A stretch of DNA of 64,000 nucleotides from Paragonimus westermani (lineage: Eukaryota > Platyhelminthes > Trematoda > Plagiorchiida > Troglotrematidae), in assembly GCA_008508345.1 (NCBI GenBank), contig QNGE01000956.1, positions 21,755-85,754 on the forward strand. The letters are read 5' to 3'. This document shows, piece by piece, positions 49,661-63,935 of the stretch (its first letter is position 1; every line of letters begins with the position of its first letter). A program made the position numbers and the translations under genes. The notes beneath the pieces were generated by a model. That model worked only from the letters and a program-made list of their open reading frames with translations, was not told the origin of the DNA and did no database searches.

Positions 49661-52600
49661 CGCAATTAATGCTGATGAGATCAAACATGGCTAAAATAAA
49701 AGCCGATCACTATGCTACTGTCACCGAAACGAAGTCCTTGTAGGAACATCTTTTACAGCGTTTGTAATTTCTTGCCCTCTGCATTTCTGTCGCTTTCCAG
49801 ATTAAACCCAGTCTTCTCATTTGCTTGGCTTAATTGACCGGATGTGTAGTTAATGTATAAAATCCGTCATTTAAGCATTAACATACAACCCAGTAATTTG
49901 TGAACTGCCGACAACGTTTCGTGCACGGCAGTCTATTGATAGGAATAGCTCACTTGACAGGATTCCGATATTTCTGTGAGACGACTGTCACATGGCGGAC
50001 AGTCTATACCATCTACTGGTAGTATAAATTATTACTTGAGGTCCCAAAATTGATGATGATCACATAGATATCTGGGCTGGAAGGGGAATCCTAACATGAA
50101 AGTTGGGAGTTGATAAGTATGGACCTTTGAGTGGCACCTATGGAACAAAGATTAAATTCATTGAAGTTTCTACATTCGGTTGCCAGTCATCATTGCAGAA
50201 AATCGATTTGACAGACGCTTGTTGTCGGCGCTTCTCATGAAGCGATTGTAAGTGTATAATATGTGTGGTTCTATACGGAGACCCGAAAAACATCCAGTAA
50301 GTCAATAAAACTCATGGGCGTCGAACGAAACGCAATTTTGTGAGAGTGCGTGGAGAAAATTTTAGTGAAACGCGTGCCTGGCGGTTCCGTGAGATTCACA
50401 CTTATCAAGATTACATGAGGTATTAAATGGAAGTACTTTATTGACCGGTTTTACACATACAAACATGGGTGGCAAAGAGTCTGTTCACAAGTAAAGAGAA
50501 TGCCGCCATTTTGGGAGATATTCCTTGTTCCTTTCGCCAGCTGCTTGGTAACGTTTCAAACGTAACCACTTTCACATTGATAGGTCAGCTATATTTAAGG
50601 CGTTGCACAATTAGCATGTTCATTCGTATTGCCCGATTATCATTTCCAGTTTCACCCGACATGAAGCGATTGACAATAACCGAAGTGGTTTTACCTCCCT
50701 TCACTGGACGGATTCACATACTGTTCTGAAGCGTACATTTTCATCTATGTGCCTTTGGAGATATCCCCCTTGAAAAACCGCTTCTTGGTTGCATTGTACT
50801 TCATCGTATAGATGGTTTAAACTGTAAATGCTCTACTTGTCACCAAGTAGAACACTGTAGCCGGTAGATCAGCAGGAGAATACGGTGAACGTGTATATTA
50901 GCCGATTTGTGTCCTTTGCTTCTGATGCATTGATATCGGGGCTGATTCACTGGTTGAGTTAAGTACGACTACACTTGGGAGCGACGGTTTGCAGTTGTTT
51001 GTCACCTCGATGAGGAATTTAACCCTGATCTGCTCCGTCGCATATTAAAGTTAATGATCTCTGTGATCCATTGTGACTTCCACATGCCATTCGCAAAGAT
51101 ATGCACGTCCGATCAAGATTACACGAAGCTGCAGCTTGCGAAAAATGGTAGTTTTAATTCTTTTAAACTGTGAAGAAACAATTCTGGTTTAAGCAGCCAT
51201 CCATGACAATCATTAAGTTGTTAGCAGAAACGGTGTTGGATATAAGCTGCACTTCTTAACAAGAATGGTCACTGGTTCCAAACTCGATTAGACTATCAGC
51301 TCTGCCTGATGAGTTTAAGCTTGGATGAACCAAGTGAGAATGAAGTGTCAGGTTGAGAGAGAGAGCGTTGTAACATCAATATCTGCAGCTGTCCACTACA
51401 AATTATGACAACAGGTTTAAACAGACTTAGTATAGACGACATGCGAGGCTGCGCTTTTCAGGTGAGATAAAACTTAACAGCAAGTGCACACCTGGGGACA
51501 GTCTGGAATTTCCTAACCTGGCATTCTCATGACCGTAAAGAAAAGTCACAAGAGGCAAGTGGATCACGTCCAGCAAGACAACAGTGTGAATAATTTCTCA
51601 CCTATTGGCAAATGACTTACTGTAAGAGTTCATTTAGTAGGCCATTCTTTTAACAAGTTAGCTTACTCGAATGTGTTATAAACCTAACTATTTTATTAAC
51701 TAACAAAAATTCTCTTATTAGCTCACTTTGAATTTCAAGGCTGATTGAAATTATGAAACACTGACTGTATGGAGCAGCTATATAAGACCAGATACAGTCA
51801 CAAATAGTATTTCATTATGAGTAACCGAACAACGTATGTATCAACACCCCTTTGATATAATTGAAACATTCAATTCATATGCGTCTCTTTTGCGACATAG
51901 TCAAGTGTATCGATGATTGGTCATGGATTTCGTTAATTCAAATATCACCGCATCCGCTAAGTTGAACAAAAATGTTCTGCGAATTTTGGTGATTGAAAAT
52001 TGCTTTGTTTTTCAATGGTGTGACTTTTCAGTGCAATGTCTCCTAATACTGCTTCTTGGTGTTGGCTAGAAAATGTGTCTGTCTTCGAACTAAGTAAAGT
52101 GAAGTAGTTAGAATAACTTTAATTGTTAGGTGATACAGAAGCAAGATGAACTGACACACTGTTCCCTCATACCTTACATAAGCCACATTGACCCACAGTT
52201 TTCTTCACAGTATCTTTGTGTATGTTTTGACTGATCAAGTAGACAGTTTCATTTTGCCTTGATCACTTCATACATGGCAATCTGAATTGACTTTGAGTTT
52301 GACGGGATTCGCTCGAACTGAACTGAGTTGCGTGCACGTGTAGTGCTTGAAGATTTTGTTATGCCAACGTCGAAGAACTAAACACATGTTGAAGTCACTG
52401 TTTGCGTGAACGTGTAATCACAGGAAGTCAGTTATAATCTGATGTCATTTCTGGTGGATTTATACGCACATTTACTGGAATAGATAAAAAAACGGGTAGC
52501 CACAACGAACAGGAAGTATAGTACACTCATGAAGAGGAAGTTGAAGAGAATATCTCTCACCACCCAACACGTAATTACCAGCACCTACTGATTTATAAAA

Positions 52601-53149
52601 ACTTTCACCATCATTTATCGTCTGTTAGACTGCTCAAATTGTACATGAAAAGTACACGGCTCGAGCTCTTAACTTATACTCTTATGTGCGCGTATTCACT
52701 TCTCTGTGTCGAACGCCTAGGCGATACTTAATGAACGATGTTCATCCCACGATTAACTGATTTTTGCACAGACCATTCTACGTGGCTGGACGCCGTATCC
52801 TAAGAACCACATTACTAAACAACGTGAAATCAGGTATCCGGTTTTACTGTCAAACAATTTGGTCTCTTGTGTGGAACTTTATTGATCAACCAGAGAATTA
52901 ACATCTACAAATCTGTATTCATTCTGGAAGGAACTGGTTTCGGACATAAATTTTGTTGTACTATATTAGACAAATGGGTGTTCGCTTGACCCTCATTTAC
53001 TAACAATATAGAACGCTTTCATTGAACAACACTCGAAATTTACTTCCAGCAGGAGTCAAATTAAAAGAACGCGATGGGGCTTGCAATCACACCGTACATT
53101 TCCATGAGTGTTTGGAAATGCGATAGGCAGTTAGCTCTAGCTTAATCTG
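49661..53149. other. No gene seen
   Basis: AT-rich DNA with no recognised protein, RNA or repeat partner. Confidence 0.4.
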
Positions 53150-53860
53150 CGACCAACGGCAGCCGACGAGAAAGGAAAGAAGCGAGAGGTGGACTCCAAC
53201 CTACTCGGCGGCAGTCAAATGCGCGCTAACCGAAAAATATGTAGAACCTACCAGTCCGTCAAACCACACTTGACAGGATACAAACGAAGCGACCTTGAAA
53301 AATAAAATAATAGATCAGTCTTTAGTTGCACGACCAAGGAAAGTGGCAATCGGTTCGTATCGGGTCTCCTGTAGAAGACTTTTACAGAAGCATGCACACA
53401 AAAGAGAGCCGAAAAACAAGGTTGCGGCTGGGATCTTTGATCACATGGTCGCTGGTCACTACACAAGCTTCCCCTCAGAGAATTGGCAGTAGCAACCCAC
53501 GATCGTGCAACTGGAGTTATCGACGTGTGGGCCAGTCTCTTGTGGATTTTAACGGCACTCCCGATGCTGAGCACATACACAAAAGATTCGAGATCACAAG
53601 GTTTTCCTCCCTATGCCAATGCGCCAGTCTAGAATGAAGCCAATCCAGTACTTGGACATTGTTGACTACCCGGTTCAATGTGTGGATTGGTGAATGTGGT
53701 TGTGTAGCTAAAGAAGTTGGGTATTTCCCGAGGCTTTTGGGTTGTCGCATATAAATCCGTCGACGGTTGCTTACGTTCGTATGGGTGGTGACCATGGTGA
53801 AGCGCGCCTCATATGAGAAGGCAGTTTGGAGCCGCACCGGAGATGATGCGCGATGAGACC
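53150..53860 (-). repeat. GC-richer island with overlapping minus-strand frames, probable repeat
   Basis: This stretch is visibly richer in G and C than both flanks. It holds two overlapping minus-strand frames, 53517-53837 (106 codons) and 53248-53580 (110 codons), with a shorter frame on the plus strand. The first includes NVSNRRRIYMRQPKSLGKYP and VQVLDWLHSRLAHWHREEN. The composition change and abrupt edges fit an inserted element, and the peptide has the look of repeat-derived predictions in flatworm genomes, but no second copy lies in the window. Function unknown. Confidence 0.4.
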
Positions 53861-56800
53861 TAGTGAATGCTTATATATAGGACGTAGAGCGGATGTCAGA
53901 CACATTTCAAATGACTGCCATATTCTGACCTTCAACGGTCAATATGCAGAGGTCAATGGAGTTGTGGCGAGCTGAGAGGAGTGTTGGTTGATTGAACGGG
54001 CGATATTCAACAACTTTTGTATAGTCTGTCAGTACTGACAGGTAAATAATTCGGCCACCAAGCACACATTCGCTTGTTCAGACAAGCCGCGTAAACGTTT
54101 TTCATCTGGATAAGCAGGCAAGAATGTAATGGATTTGCGCAGTGCCGTAAGCTTATCAAACTTGAACCATCTTACCTGCACCGTTGATTGTCCAATCGTA
54201 ATGTATGAGTAGTATAAATTTAAATCGGATGATGACGAAGAAACTGAGAGTCACTGTGGCCTTGAAGAGTGAATAGAAATAGTCACTTGAGATATGAGAC
54301 AGTACGTTCGGAAAGCAAGTCAACAAATATGAGGTGAGAATTCAAGATGCGACGATCTAAGAGTTAAAATATGGTTGAACCTCACAGTAAGTAAATAACA
54401 ACTGGTGCTACTGAATGAGACAGACGGAAGTGATAAAGTGTGTTTACGGAACACTAGAACCTTTGGCTATTAATCCGCCTGCTGCAAGTAACAGCTTGCC
54501 TAACAATATAGTACATTTTAGCAATTCGTTAGTTGTCCTATTTGAGGCATACTATTTCGAATTGTTATTGAACGCACCTCTGGGATTTTGTAACGTGACC
54601 TCTAATCCTTTTCCATGACCTTACAATCATTTCATGTCCCTTTTTCACTGCACGAGCTCCAATGGTTAAACACTTGGTCTGTTAGTGAGCAACATGAGTC
54701 CACTACAATCCGTTGTTCTTTCGTAATTTAACGGAGGCTCAAACCTCCGATGTACCATTCTTAATCAACAGATATTTCTACAGAATTCGTGAAGGCCATT
54801 TTATTTAGAGGCACATCGAATCATTCCTAATTTGATTGTTGGTTACTTTCTGTTTTAAGACGGAGTTTCTGCTAACCTTCTTGTGGAACTGGTTTTATGG
54901 CTTTTTCACTCACGGTTCTAATCACTCAGTTACGTTTATTTAAAGTATTTTTGCATCCATCTTATTGTTGGATAAAGACGGTCCAAATATATTCATTTCA
55001 GGCGTTTTGTTCAAAACGATCAAAATCTTTGTAACATGTGTATACCGATGAATTATTGTCCGACAGCTGAAGTGCTCACTAGATGTCTCATAAACAACTG
55101 AAGTCACTCCTGTCAGGGTACGTGAGTTCTCCTTCTTTAGAGTATACGATATCCTATATCCATATTTGAACAAAATACCTGAGTGTTCCGGACAAATTTC
55201 AAAACAGAATTTTTCTCGATATCTCAGGACCCTTGTATTTGGCCTCACTACATTATATATTAGGTTTGTTTGTCAGATTTCTACTAAGTGAAACCGCAAC
55301 TCTTGCGTTGTCCCGTATCACACTCAATTTTTTTATGATAAAGGGAAGTAGAGGACTGATTTATTGTTAATCTTTTCCCGTAACAGCTCACATAAGACAG
55401 TCTACTTACATTGAAAATTTCCCTCGTGTGTGATAACGGATAATTTTCATCTTTCGAATGGATAAAGAGTGAATAAATGTTATGTCATTGTGAAGGAATG
55501 CCCGCTTTAACACAACATAACCCTTACAGATAGATGTGTGTTTCTTGATATCAGTCGAACTGTGCGGTGCATGTACCGAAACATCAATTTATTTTCATGA
55601 TCACACTACTCTCAACGTTACACCAACAGTTTATAATCGGGCGGAAAAGTGATTGTTTGGGTAATCCAGTAAGCTCAACCGCTCTCAAAGTTTATGTACC
55701 TTATATCCCGCTTTCCTCCCAACTCGTGTGCATGGACGTGCATCTGGACAGTTAGCTGACTACGCAGCTGCAATTGCTTTTCTCGGGTGTAATCAAACAT
55801 GGTCTGCCTAACCATACTGAATGGTAAAGTGGACTATCTGTAGTCGCCTCTGGAATCTGTTGGATAGGGACAACAGAGGACGAGAAACTGTTTATCATCA
55901 TTCGCCGCTGAGCATGTCCACTCAGTCTCTCCTTGTATAATTAGTTCTGCTAACGCAACTTTCCACTGGATATCAAAAATTCGACGTGAATGTTTGTTCA
56001 ACCATTATGGAACGAACATGGTAGTGCAAAATTGTCTGGCACGACCGTTGTTGTGGAAGTGCCTGATTAATATCATTTACTTGACTCGTTGCATCATGTT
56101 ATTCTCGATTCCACTGCTCTCAAAGCATGGGAATTCAAGAATACGGCTGATGAGATGAAACAGTGTTGCTAAAATACCGAAAGGGAGGTCATCGGTTTCA
56201 AACATTTTGTTGAATTACGGTGATTGTTTACGTTTAACTAAAATAAATAAGTTACTGTGTACATTTCAGGGTAGCAAACAGCCAATAATACAATCAATAT
56301 TTTCATTCTCCTTGCAGACTGGTGGCAAGTGAAACGGTTGGACATTGGTCTCTAATTCATGGCCTTCACGTCACCCAATCAGCTGACAGGTAATTCGAGC
56401 TTGTTCATCCACCCACGCAACCCAGGTGGACGTCCGAGACAGACACGGCAAATGGTCGGTTACTGCCCGTTGCATTGGTTAAGAAGGTGACGATCGGGAT
56501 GAGGATGGTGGAGGTTGTGCCGGTGACGCGTTTCGTAGTAGACCTAGTACCAGTAGTAGTGTGATGTCCCCAAAACTGACCTCACACCCTGTTCATACTA
56601 GTTGTCTGTTGGTGTTCTTCACTTTTGGCCCAGACAGCCAGGTCAGTATTTTCCCTTCGTGGACATAAACGATCTTCATACAGTGGTGAATCGTTGTGGA
56701 GTGAAATTCGTTTATGGTATCAACTTAGTAACGCTCAGTTTGAAGAAGTGTCAGTCAAACACTCTCAAAACTACTGTCTGTTCATCTAAACATGTGCTAA

Positions 56801-59223
56801 CCGTGGAATACAGTACGCTTGTTGAGTAGGTAACCTTCAGCTTTGTGGAGTTATCTCATTTCTCGTCTGCAACGTACCAAGTAAGCATTTGTTCAAAAGG
56901 GTTTAATTTGCTGTTTCACAGCCGACTACAAAGGAAGAATTACCCTCATGTTATTTACACATTTTTTGTGAATTTTGGCAGTTTAAAGCGCTGAGTTCTC
57001 TTCATTCAGTTTGTTAGGACACATGTCTAGCTTTTCACAAAAGACTCGAGCTCCATGTAAAGAGAACCAATTGCCAAGGGCCAAAAATTAGGTAATAGGT
57101 TGTACCAATAATATCCGATCTGAAAGATATACAGAGATGTCATCATGTCATGGACATTCAGAAAGTTTGTTGGTCATGATTAACTTACAAACTGCACTCA
57201 GATAGATCGGTTATCGTTTCTAATTATTTCACTCACGCCACCTGGGATTTTGCCGAAGTAGCACGATAATAGGGTAATGATACATGTGTAAAATTGCATG
57301 AGACTTCGTAAAATGTGGGCTACTTGGCGGCTGCACAGATATGAGACAGTTTTCAGTAGACTTTCGACACACGTCGTGTTGTGCAATGAAAATGGTTGGG
57401 AATAACAGACGAACTTATTGAAGCCGGATGACAGATTAATTTTTCAGGTCATTTTTCCAGGTCATAATGTCAAGTGAATCTCAGCTGAAAGAGACTGTGA
57501 CAAGCTGGTTGTCTGTACAGAGAAGATAACGGCTAGTCATATGCCTTACTGAAATCATTAAAATGTAAGGTGATTACACCCTCTGACTTACTCATAAACG
57601 TAGAGGTGCACGGTTCATAGGTTCATGGTTTAACGAGGTGAAAATGTAATTTAGAACCTAATGACCGAGAATTCTATTGGTATGACCATTGTAAACAACT
57701 GAAATATTTTATAACATGATAATACAGCGTTGATTTTTCGATGGTTAGCTCTAAGAGATCAACTGAATCAGCAATACTGGATTGAAAACAGATGCCAGTT
57801 AGTTACATCTGGAAATATACGTGCACAGTGCCTTCTAAAAATGTTTATGAATTAGAAACTTTAATCTTTAGCCAACTAACGTCTCAATGGGTGCATTGGG
57901 CCTTTTAGAGCCACCATTTTTATCTCCCAATATATGATATTCTGAGTGCTCTCTCTCCAGATTTCGAAAAAAGCCTACGGGACATAATCATTTGAAAGAT
58001 ATTCGAAAAAGAGTAAACGTTTAAAAAAAGGAGATTTCGAGAAATTCAATTTTATAAAAATGACGGGAAAATCCAAAATTTCTGGCAGACTGTACATAAA
58101 TTTAAAGGGTTTCATTTCTAAAAGGGGAGAAGACATATATCAGGTAAATCCTCATATAAACAGACTCTACATGCTACCGTACAAAGCGATTCTACGAGTA
58201 TTGTGTATTCACTTTTTGTACTGTCTGCATAACAATAATACCTCGCATCCTATAAACCAAAAAAAAACATAGTAACATGTGAGACAAGCCTCCTTTTGCA
58301 GTGTTTTCGCTTCATTTAGGCGCAGCCCATCCATTCTGGGAGTCCAAACGCTAAAGATTGGCTAAATATCATATCAAAAATAGAACAGGATTTTCAAATT
58401 TGTGAAAACGTTAAGATAGTCACACTTACGAATTCCTATTGGAAAGTGTTTTATTCTGTGGCTTGTACAGAATAATCCTGTTTGCTAGAACTTGGTCTTT
58501 GGTTTATACAAGGTAATCTTCCAGTTAACCTTGGGCAACTCCATATAGCATAGTCGCATACTGTTGACAGGGAAATCCGGTGTAACTGAGTTCAGCGTAC
58601 ACTGGCCTGTTTTTGTCGAACAGGCCGCCACTTTTCTGTGTAACTCTGCTTTCCGAGCAAGCCTAATCTCTTTGTCTTCAATCCGGTTTAGAATGATCTG
58701 GTGTAGGTAACCCGCGAGACACTGTCTGTATTGTTTTTGTGTACAATACATGTTAAATTCGTTGCTTATGGGACTAAACAGACGGACATAAAATTTGAAA
58801 ATCAAAATTATGGGAATGATTTCCAGTTTTTGTGACTCACTTAAAGTCAGTTTCTTATGTATGTATGGCCAGATTGTATGAATTGTTACGCCGGAGAACA
58901 TGACACGATTTACGTGTTCTCACTGTTCCATTCGAGCTCGTTTCAAATTTATCCTCTTCTAGCTTTCTCCAATGCGATAACGTCATTACCGTCTTAGTGT
59001 GTTAGAACATTTCAGATGGAACATTTAAAATTATTCGATAATCTAACCGTGGGCAATGTTCCCAAGTTCAAAGAAATAGCGTAAAAGTGTTATCACTTGT
59101 CCAAAGGCGCGTTGGTGTATTAGCCATCAGTCGGTAGACTTGGTCGTTGTCTCGCTTAAAAATGTTCAACAATCAACTGGAGTACATTGCAGAAATTTTT
59201 GTTATGCAAATCGGCAAGTGAAT
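53861..59223. other. No gene seen
   Basis: The longest frame is 58485-58901 minus (138 codons), without motifs and within the length expected by chance. A faint tRNA-like pair of words occurs at 54654-54712 and was not accepted. Confidence 0.4.
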
Positions 59224-59248
59224 ATTTATTATTATTACTATTATTATA
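59224..59248. repeat. (TTA)n microsatellite
   Basis: About eight TTA/CTA units in an AT-rich setting. Confidence 0.7.
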
Positions 59249-62200
59249 AACGCCCTTGTTGTTTTGAAAATTCATTTTGTTTTACGTGATTCGCAAAAGC
59301 GGCACTAAAGTGTATCGATTTTCACTGTCAATTTCTATCTGAAACCGTGATGACTGCTCATTCGTGTCATCAATCTAACAGATCAATCATTGTAGAGTGT
59401 ACTTTCCAGGGTGGTATCCGCCAATAGCATACGATTGCTTTCTCCTACAGAAGACGTTATTTGGAATTTATTTTTTAATGTCAAACTAGTGCGATAAAGT
59501 AAGCAGTCGTGTATTTTTGTTTTAGTCGGTTTTAGGATTTTTTTGACCATTTTGAGAATATTACAAAAACGGCACGAGTAATAACTTTATTGATAAGTTT
59601 GACACGCTGCTGTGGAAAGGAGCTCTGAACCACCTAGTCTTCTTACCTTCATGTTATGTAACACAAATCAAACAATTCGCTTAGTTTTTTCTATATGTAT
59701 CGGCAAAAATTTAACAGTCTGGAGTGAAAACCAACGACACTGTTGCAAATGTTAGTTTATCTATCGTGTGCATATATGGAACTGGAGAACTAATCCAAAA
59801 TTAATTCAGTACAGCTTTTAAAAAGGGGTTATTTAGAGTTTGCGGTGGTCATGTAAAGGCTGAACATATCCATGGACAATTTCATAGAAAGACCGACTGC
59901 AACTAGCACCTACTGACGAACTGTTTCACTTGTGTACAGATAAGTTTGCATAACATTGTAGAACATTATCACTGCATACGACCATGGTGTATCGGTTCTC
60001 CAATACCTGGTACTCACTGACTTTATGGTTGAAGCTTCTCAGTATAAAGTTAAGATGCAACACTGAGGCTTAACGATTTATACTGACGTAGACTTCTGTA
60101 TATTGTTACAAAAGTTTGTTGCAGAATTCCACACTACGATAAAACCATGACCACAAGTACCAAAACCCTACATTTAAATTGGTTAACGGTTAAGTGTTTA
60201 CAATAGCCGTAATCAGCCGAAACCAAGGAGCATTGGACAGAAGCACAGACTAGTCGAAACCTTTTGCTACATTTGCCAGCTCTTTCAACGTAATCTTCTT
60301 TCTTCATGACGTATTTTCTTTTGGGTTTGATCTTGTAAATCTTCTTTACTATAGACTTGAAAAGTCGTTCGAATAACGGCTCTGACTCGACGACGATTTT
60401 GTTTACAAGTATGCAGGAAGCGCACACTAAGATGACGGCATCAGAGTGAGACAATCTCTGTCTAGTGTAGTATGTTGCGTCACTAATTAGATACATCGCT
60501 TCAAGCCCTGAGAACATTTAATTGAAGACAAGGACCAAAACAATCAGTGAACACGTAATCTAAGTTACACATAGTTTAATGATTTGTCACAAATGACAAC
60601 TGAAAATCCATCATGCATCGATAGGTGATAGTTTGGAAACTTTTTATCTACCGTCCGGTCTAGGTTGTTAGCAACTCATAGAGAGTTAGCCATATAGATT
60701 ATCGTTCGAGTTGAGTAATCTGAAAAGCTAACGCAAAACCGTTTGTGGAAAGTGAATAGTTCAGTCAATCTTTAGCTTGAATGATTAATTTTTGTAAAAA
60801 GTTGTAGGAACAAAGAAAATCATGCCTGATAAAAGTGTGTTTGTTATAATGGCATCATTAGATAAACCTCTGCAAGAGAAAGAGAGAACAGGCAAGAACT
60901 CATTTTGTGGTCACTTGCTGCCACTAGACTTCAAGATGTCCAGCAAAATGCTGTGACCTGCTTCTTTCGTCTTACATCTCATAGGGTTATGTGCACACGG
61001 ACGTTGGTGTCTAATATGGTTCTTTTTGCCAAGAAGCGGATGAAAGTGGCACATTTCTTGAGTAATGCGCAATGCCAATGACTGGCAACCCAATATGGTG
61101 ACTTCAGTTAGGTCAAACAGAATTCGGATAGCGCAGCAGGAATAGGGGACTTGGCAGCGAAGACTGATGTGGAACTGAATAGAACAAACAATTGAAGGAC
61201 AGATTAATATGCGACGAATTTCAGATTGTATTTTTCCCCGCAATCGACCAGGATACCGTCTGATTATACAGAGTCTAAATAAATGAGGATTTCACTATGA
61301 ACAGTAACCACTCGAACACAGCGTTTGGATTTAAAAGGCTTGGTTAGCAGTTGAAGTTGCCGGATGACTCTTATCTAGGTGACTAGACAGCTTGATCATT
61401 ACTCTCAAGCAAACGTAGCTGAAGTTCCAATTATGTCGATTAAGTCGTACCTACTATGAGGCGAGTAACACAGTTGTCAGCCTCCTGAAAGTGCAACCAG
61501 ACTATAACAAGAATATGGGCTACTGTACAGTAAACAAAACCCAACTCTGATAATTCTTTCCAAAGAGGATGGCTGAAAAATGTGTTTGAGTAAGAAAGTT
61601 GGGATTAAATACTCGAAACGGAAATTGACCAAATCCCTAAATATTCATCAATAGAGAAGGAACTCTATGATTTACTCCGATTATATTTGTAAGGTAGTAG
61701 GAATTAGTGAATCTTAAGGTGTGCACATGGAGTGTTGATAAACTACTGAGCTAGTGTCGCGTTTGAAGTATCCGTGAGCAAAGTGAATATCCATGATGCT
61801 TGAAATATGAGGTGAAGTTCTATTGTAACGGGCGTAATACTATGTCACCCATGAGATCACTGTGAAAATATCCTCTGTAACCAATAAAAGATTGCGGATT
61901 ACTGTTGATACCCATGTAACCAGTATTTCTATTTAGTAATAAAATACATTACTAATGCCATAGCATTGGTGAACGTTAAGAATCCCCCAATTAGTCTACC
62001 AGAACATATAATGATACGATACAATATGTTAACATTTCCCGTACTTGTGACCATATACATTATGGTTTTACACAAAAAACAAGCAGGAAAAAACAGTGAC
62101 TGTGTATGTACGCAATCGGACCGAATATTATGTATTCAGCATCACGGCGAACTAGTGAGTTTCACCAGTCACCTCACCGAACACTACTTTGCTAAAAGCC

Positions 62201-63371
62201 AGTAATCTCATGTCCGTGTTTCTTAACAGCATGTTGCCTAAGTTAACTTTGTTAATTCGCAGGGCTGCTGGCACGATGTGTTCGATAATCGATGATGTGA
62301 GATTTCGGGGCCGAAAATTCACAAACTCGACGGTGGTACGCTGTCAGCTGTTCCAACAAGTTTGAGACGTTTGGCTACCAGTTGAGATAATTGTTGGCCT
62401 GTTCTGCTTATGTAAACGTCGCTGCGACTGCAAGTGAATATGAGAGCAGATTAGTCAGACGAGGTATGCTCTTAACATCAGCAAGATTTCCATATATCCA
62501 ATAGGTTTGATTTGTGAATGACATTGTTCACCAGATGACTGCAGCAAAATTACAAATATCAAAGTAAATCCTTCTACTATGCAGTTTGAAATGGCTCGTT
62601 ACTTCTGTGTATCTTTTTGCGAGTCCTAAAATTTTTTTCAGGGTAGACACTTGTCACTACTGTTTTTCTTGGCATTGTGTATGCTGCCTGCTTTTTATCG
62701 GAGATCTAAACACACCTGACTCTGTGGTTTCGAACGAATTACGATTGTATACAATCAAACCAAAACGAAAGATACGGACTACCTGTGTTGCTTTGTGATC
62801 AACAGAGCACCGTAACCTACCTACTCCCTATGCAGAAATACTTGATGAACAGCAGAAGTCAAATTCAAACAAAGGAAATCGTTCATTTCAAACTTTCTAA
62901 ATATATAACTGAGACATTTTCTTACGAAAACGTCATGTTTCAACGCATGTGTCCCTTCAAGCCAAATTACACCTTTATACCGTACGCATAGAACGGCCGG
63001 TTAGTAGTCCTGAACCCAATAGGACAAAACTCATGAGTTGATATGAAAGGGGTGATTATCATAAATGTAGAGTGTTGTGAGATGGTACCTGTCGAAATGG
63101 CAATGAACAGATTGTACATCTATTGAAGTCCTCGTGGGTGACATGCAGGGGTCTTATATTTTACACTGTAAGATTCATGAACAGCTAGCAGGAAACGGTC
63201 TTCTGGTTCGTGTGTGTCCACTCTGGAGCCAACCACCAAAGCCTGTCTTGACATATTCATTACCGCAGACTTGTCACACAATTCTGGTAGATCGACCACC
63301 AGTTTGTTTTCAGTAGATCATAGACACTGTCTCGGACAGCTTTGCTGATGATCGGCACTCGTTTGTTGTAG
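59249..63371. other. No gene seen
   Basis: The frame at 60134-60517 minus (127 codons) is lysine-rich and has no known motif or start context; others are shorter. Nothing can be supported. Confidence 0.4.
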
Positions 63372-63935
63372 ATTCTGGTTGGGTTTCTCTTCCGTTGACC
63401 CCCGTTTACTCTCACCACTTGATACTTTGTTGTCACTGATCACCCGAAACTGGAACCACCTGCTGATTTCTCTTTTCCTCTCCAAACAGTCTATCGTAGG
63501 GTCAGATGTACAATCTCAGCTACTTCCAAACCGTGAACACCATGTGGAACTTGTGGATCCTATACGGTCTGCCGATTTTCGATTCATAGTTCATAAGCAT
63601 CCTCTAGTTTCTCATTACTGTGGGATGGGTCAGTCAGGTTCAGCTGGTAGGGAACGTCAAGTTCCGCGATTTTGCTTGTTTCTGCAACAGTGTGAACACT
63701 GCACTTTAAAAAAGGGTCAAAATGCCAGTGTTATAAGCCAAGAACGCACATGTCAAAATGACAGTTCATTTAGAAGTGACACGTGCAGTATGTGGTTCAT
63801 CACCACCTGGAACACAAACACTGATTTGCACATAACTATACCTTCGGGGAACTACAGGTGCCACTGCCATGTCCATGCACAGCAAGCATCACTTGTTGTC
63901 AGTGTAAAATCCAACCTAATCATCTCAACATCTAA
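63372..63935 (+). CDS. Possible exon of an unknown protein
   Basis: The longest gap-free, stop-free host-like frame in the window: about 188 codons, entered from a TAG acceptor at 63369-63371 (GTTTGTTGTAG) and leaving at AA|GTAAGT, a near-consensus donor at 63936. In the frame a TGA lies upstream at 63349 and a TAA at 63937 inside the donor, so the donor must be used if this is coding. The product has no transmembrane segment. Its second half is cysteine-rich (CEHC, TC, DTC, YRCHC) with N-glycosylation-like NAS and NDS sites, as in a secreted or extracellular domain. No family is recognised. A frame this long is only mildly unexpected by chance, and the acceptor's pyrimidine tract is weak. 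A neighbouring exon would lie beyond the right edge. Confidence 0.25.

Noticed and set aside
54654..54712. tRNA-like words GAGCTCCAATGGTTAAACAC and GTCCACTACAATCCG
   Set aside because: The B box is poor and no stem pairs; too weak to list.
58485..58901. 138-codon minus-strand frame
   Set aside because: A few frames of this length are expected by chance in 64 kb at this composition; no motif, splice context or repeat partner.
60134..60517. 127-codon lysine-rich minus-strand frame
   Set aside because: No recognisable domain and within chance length.
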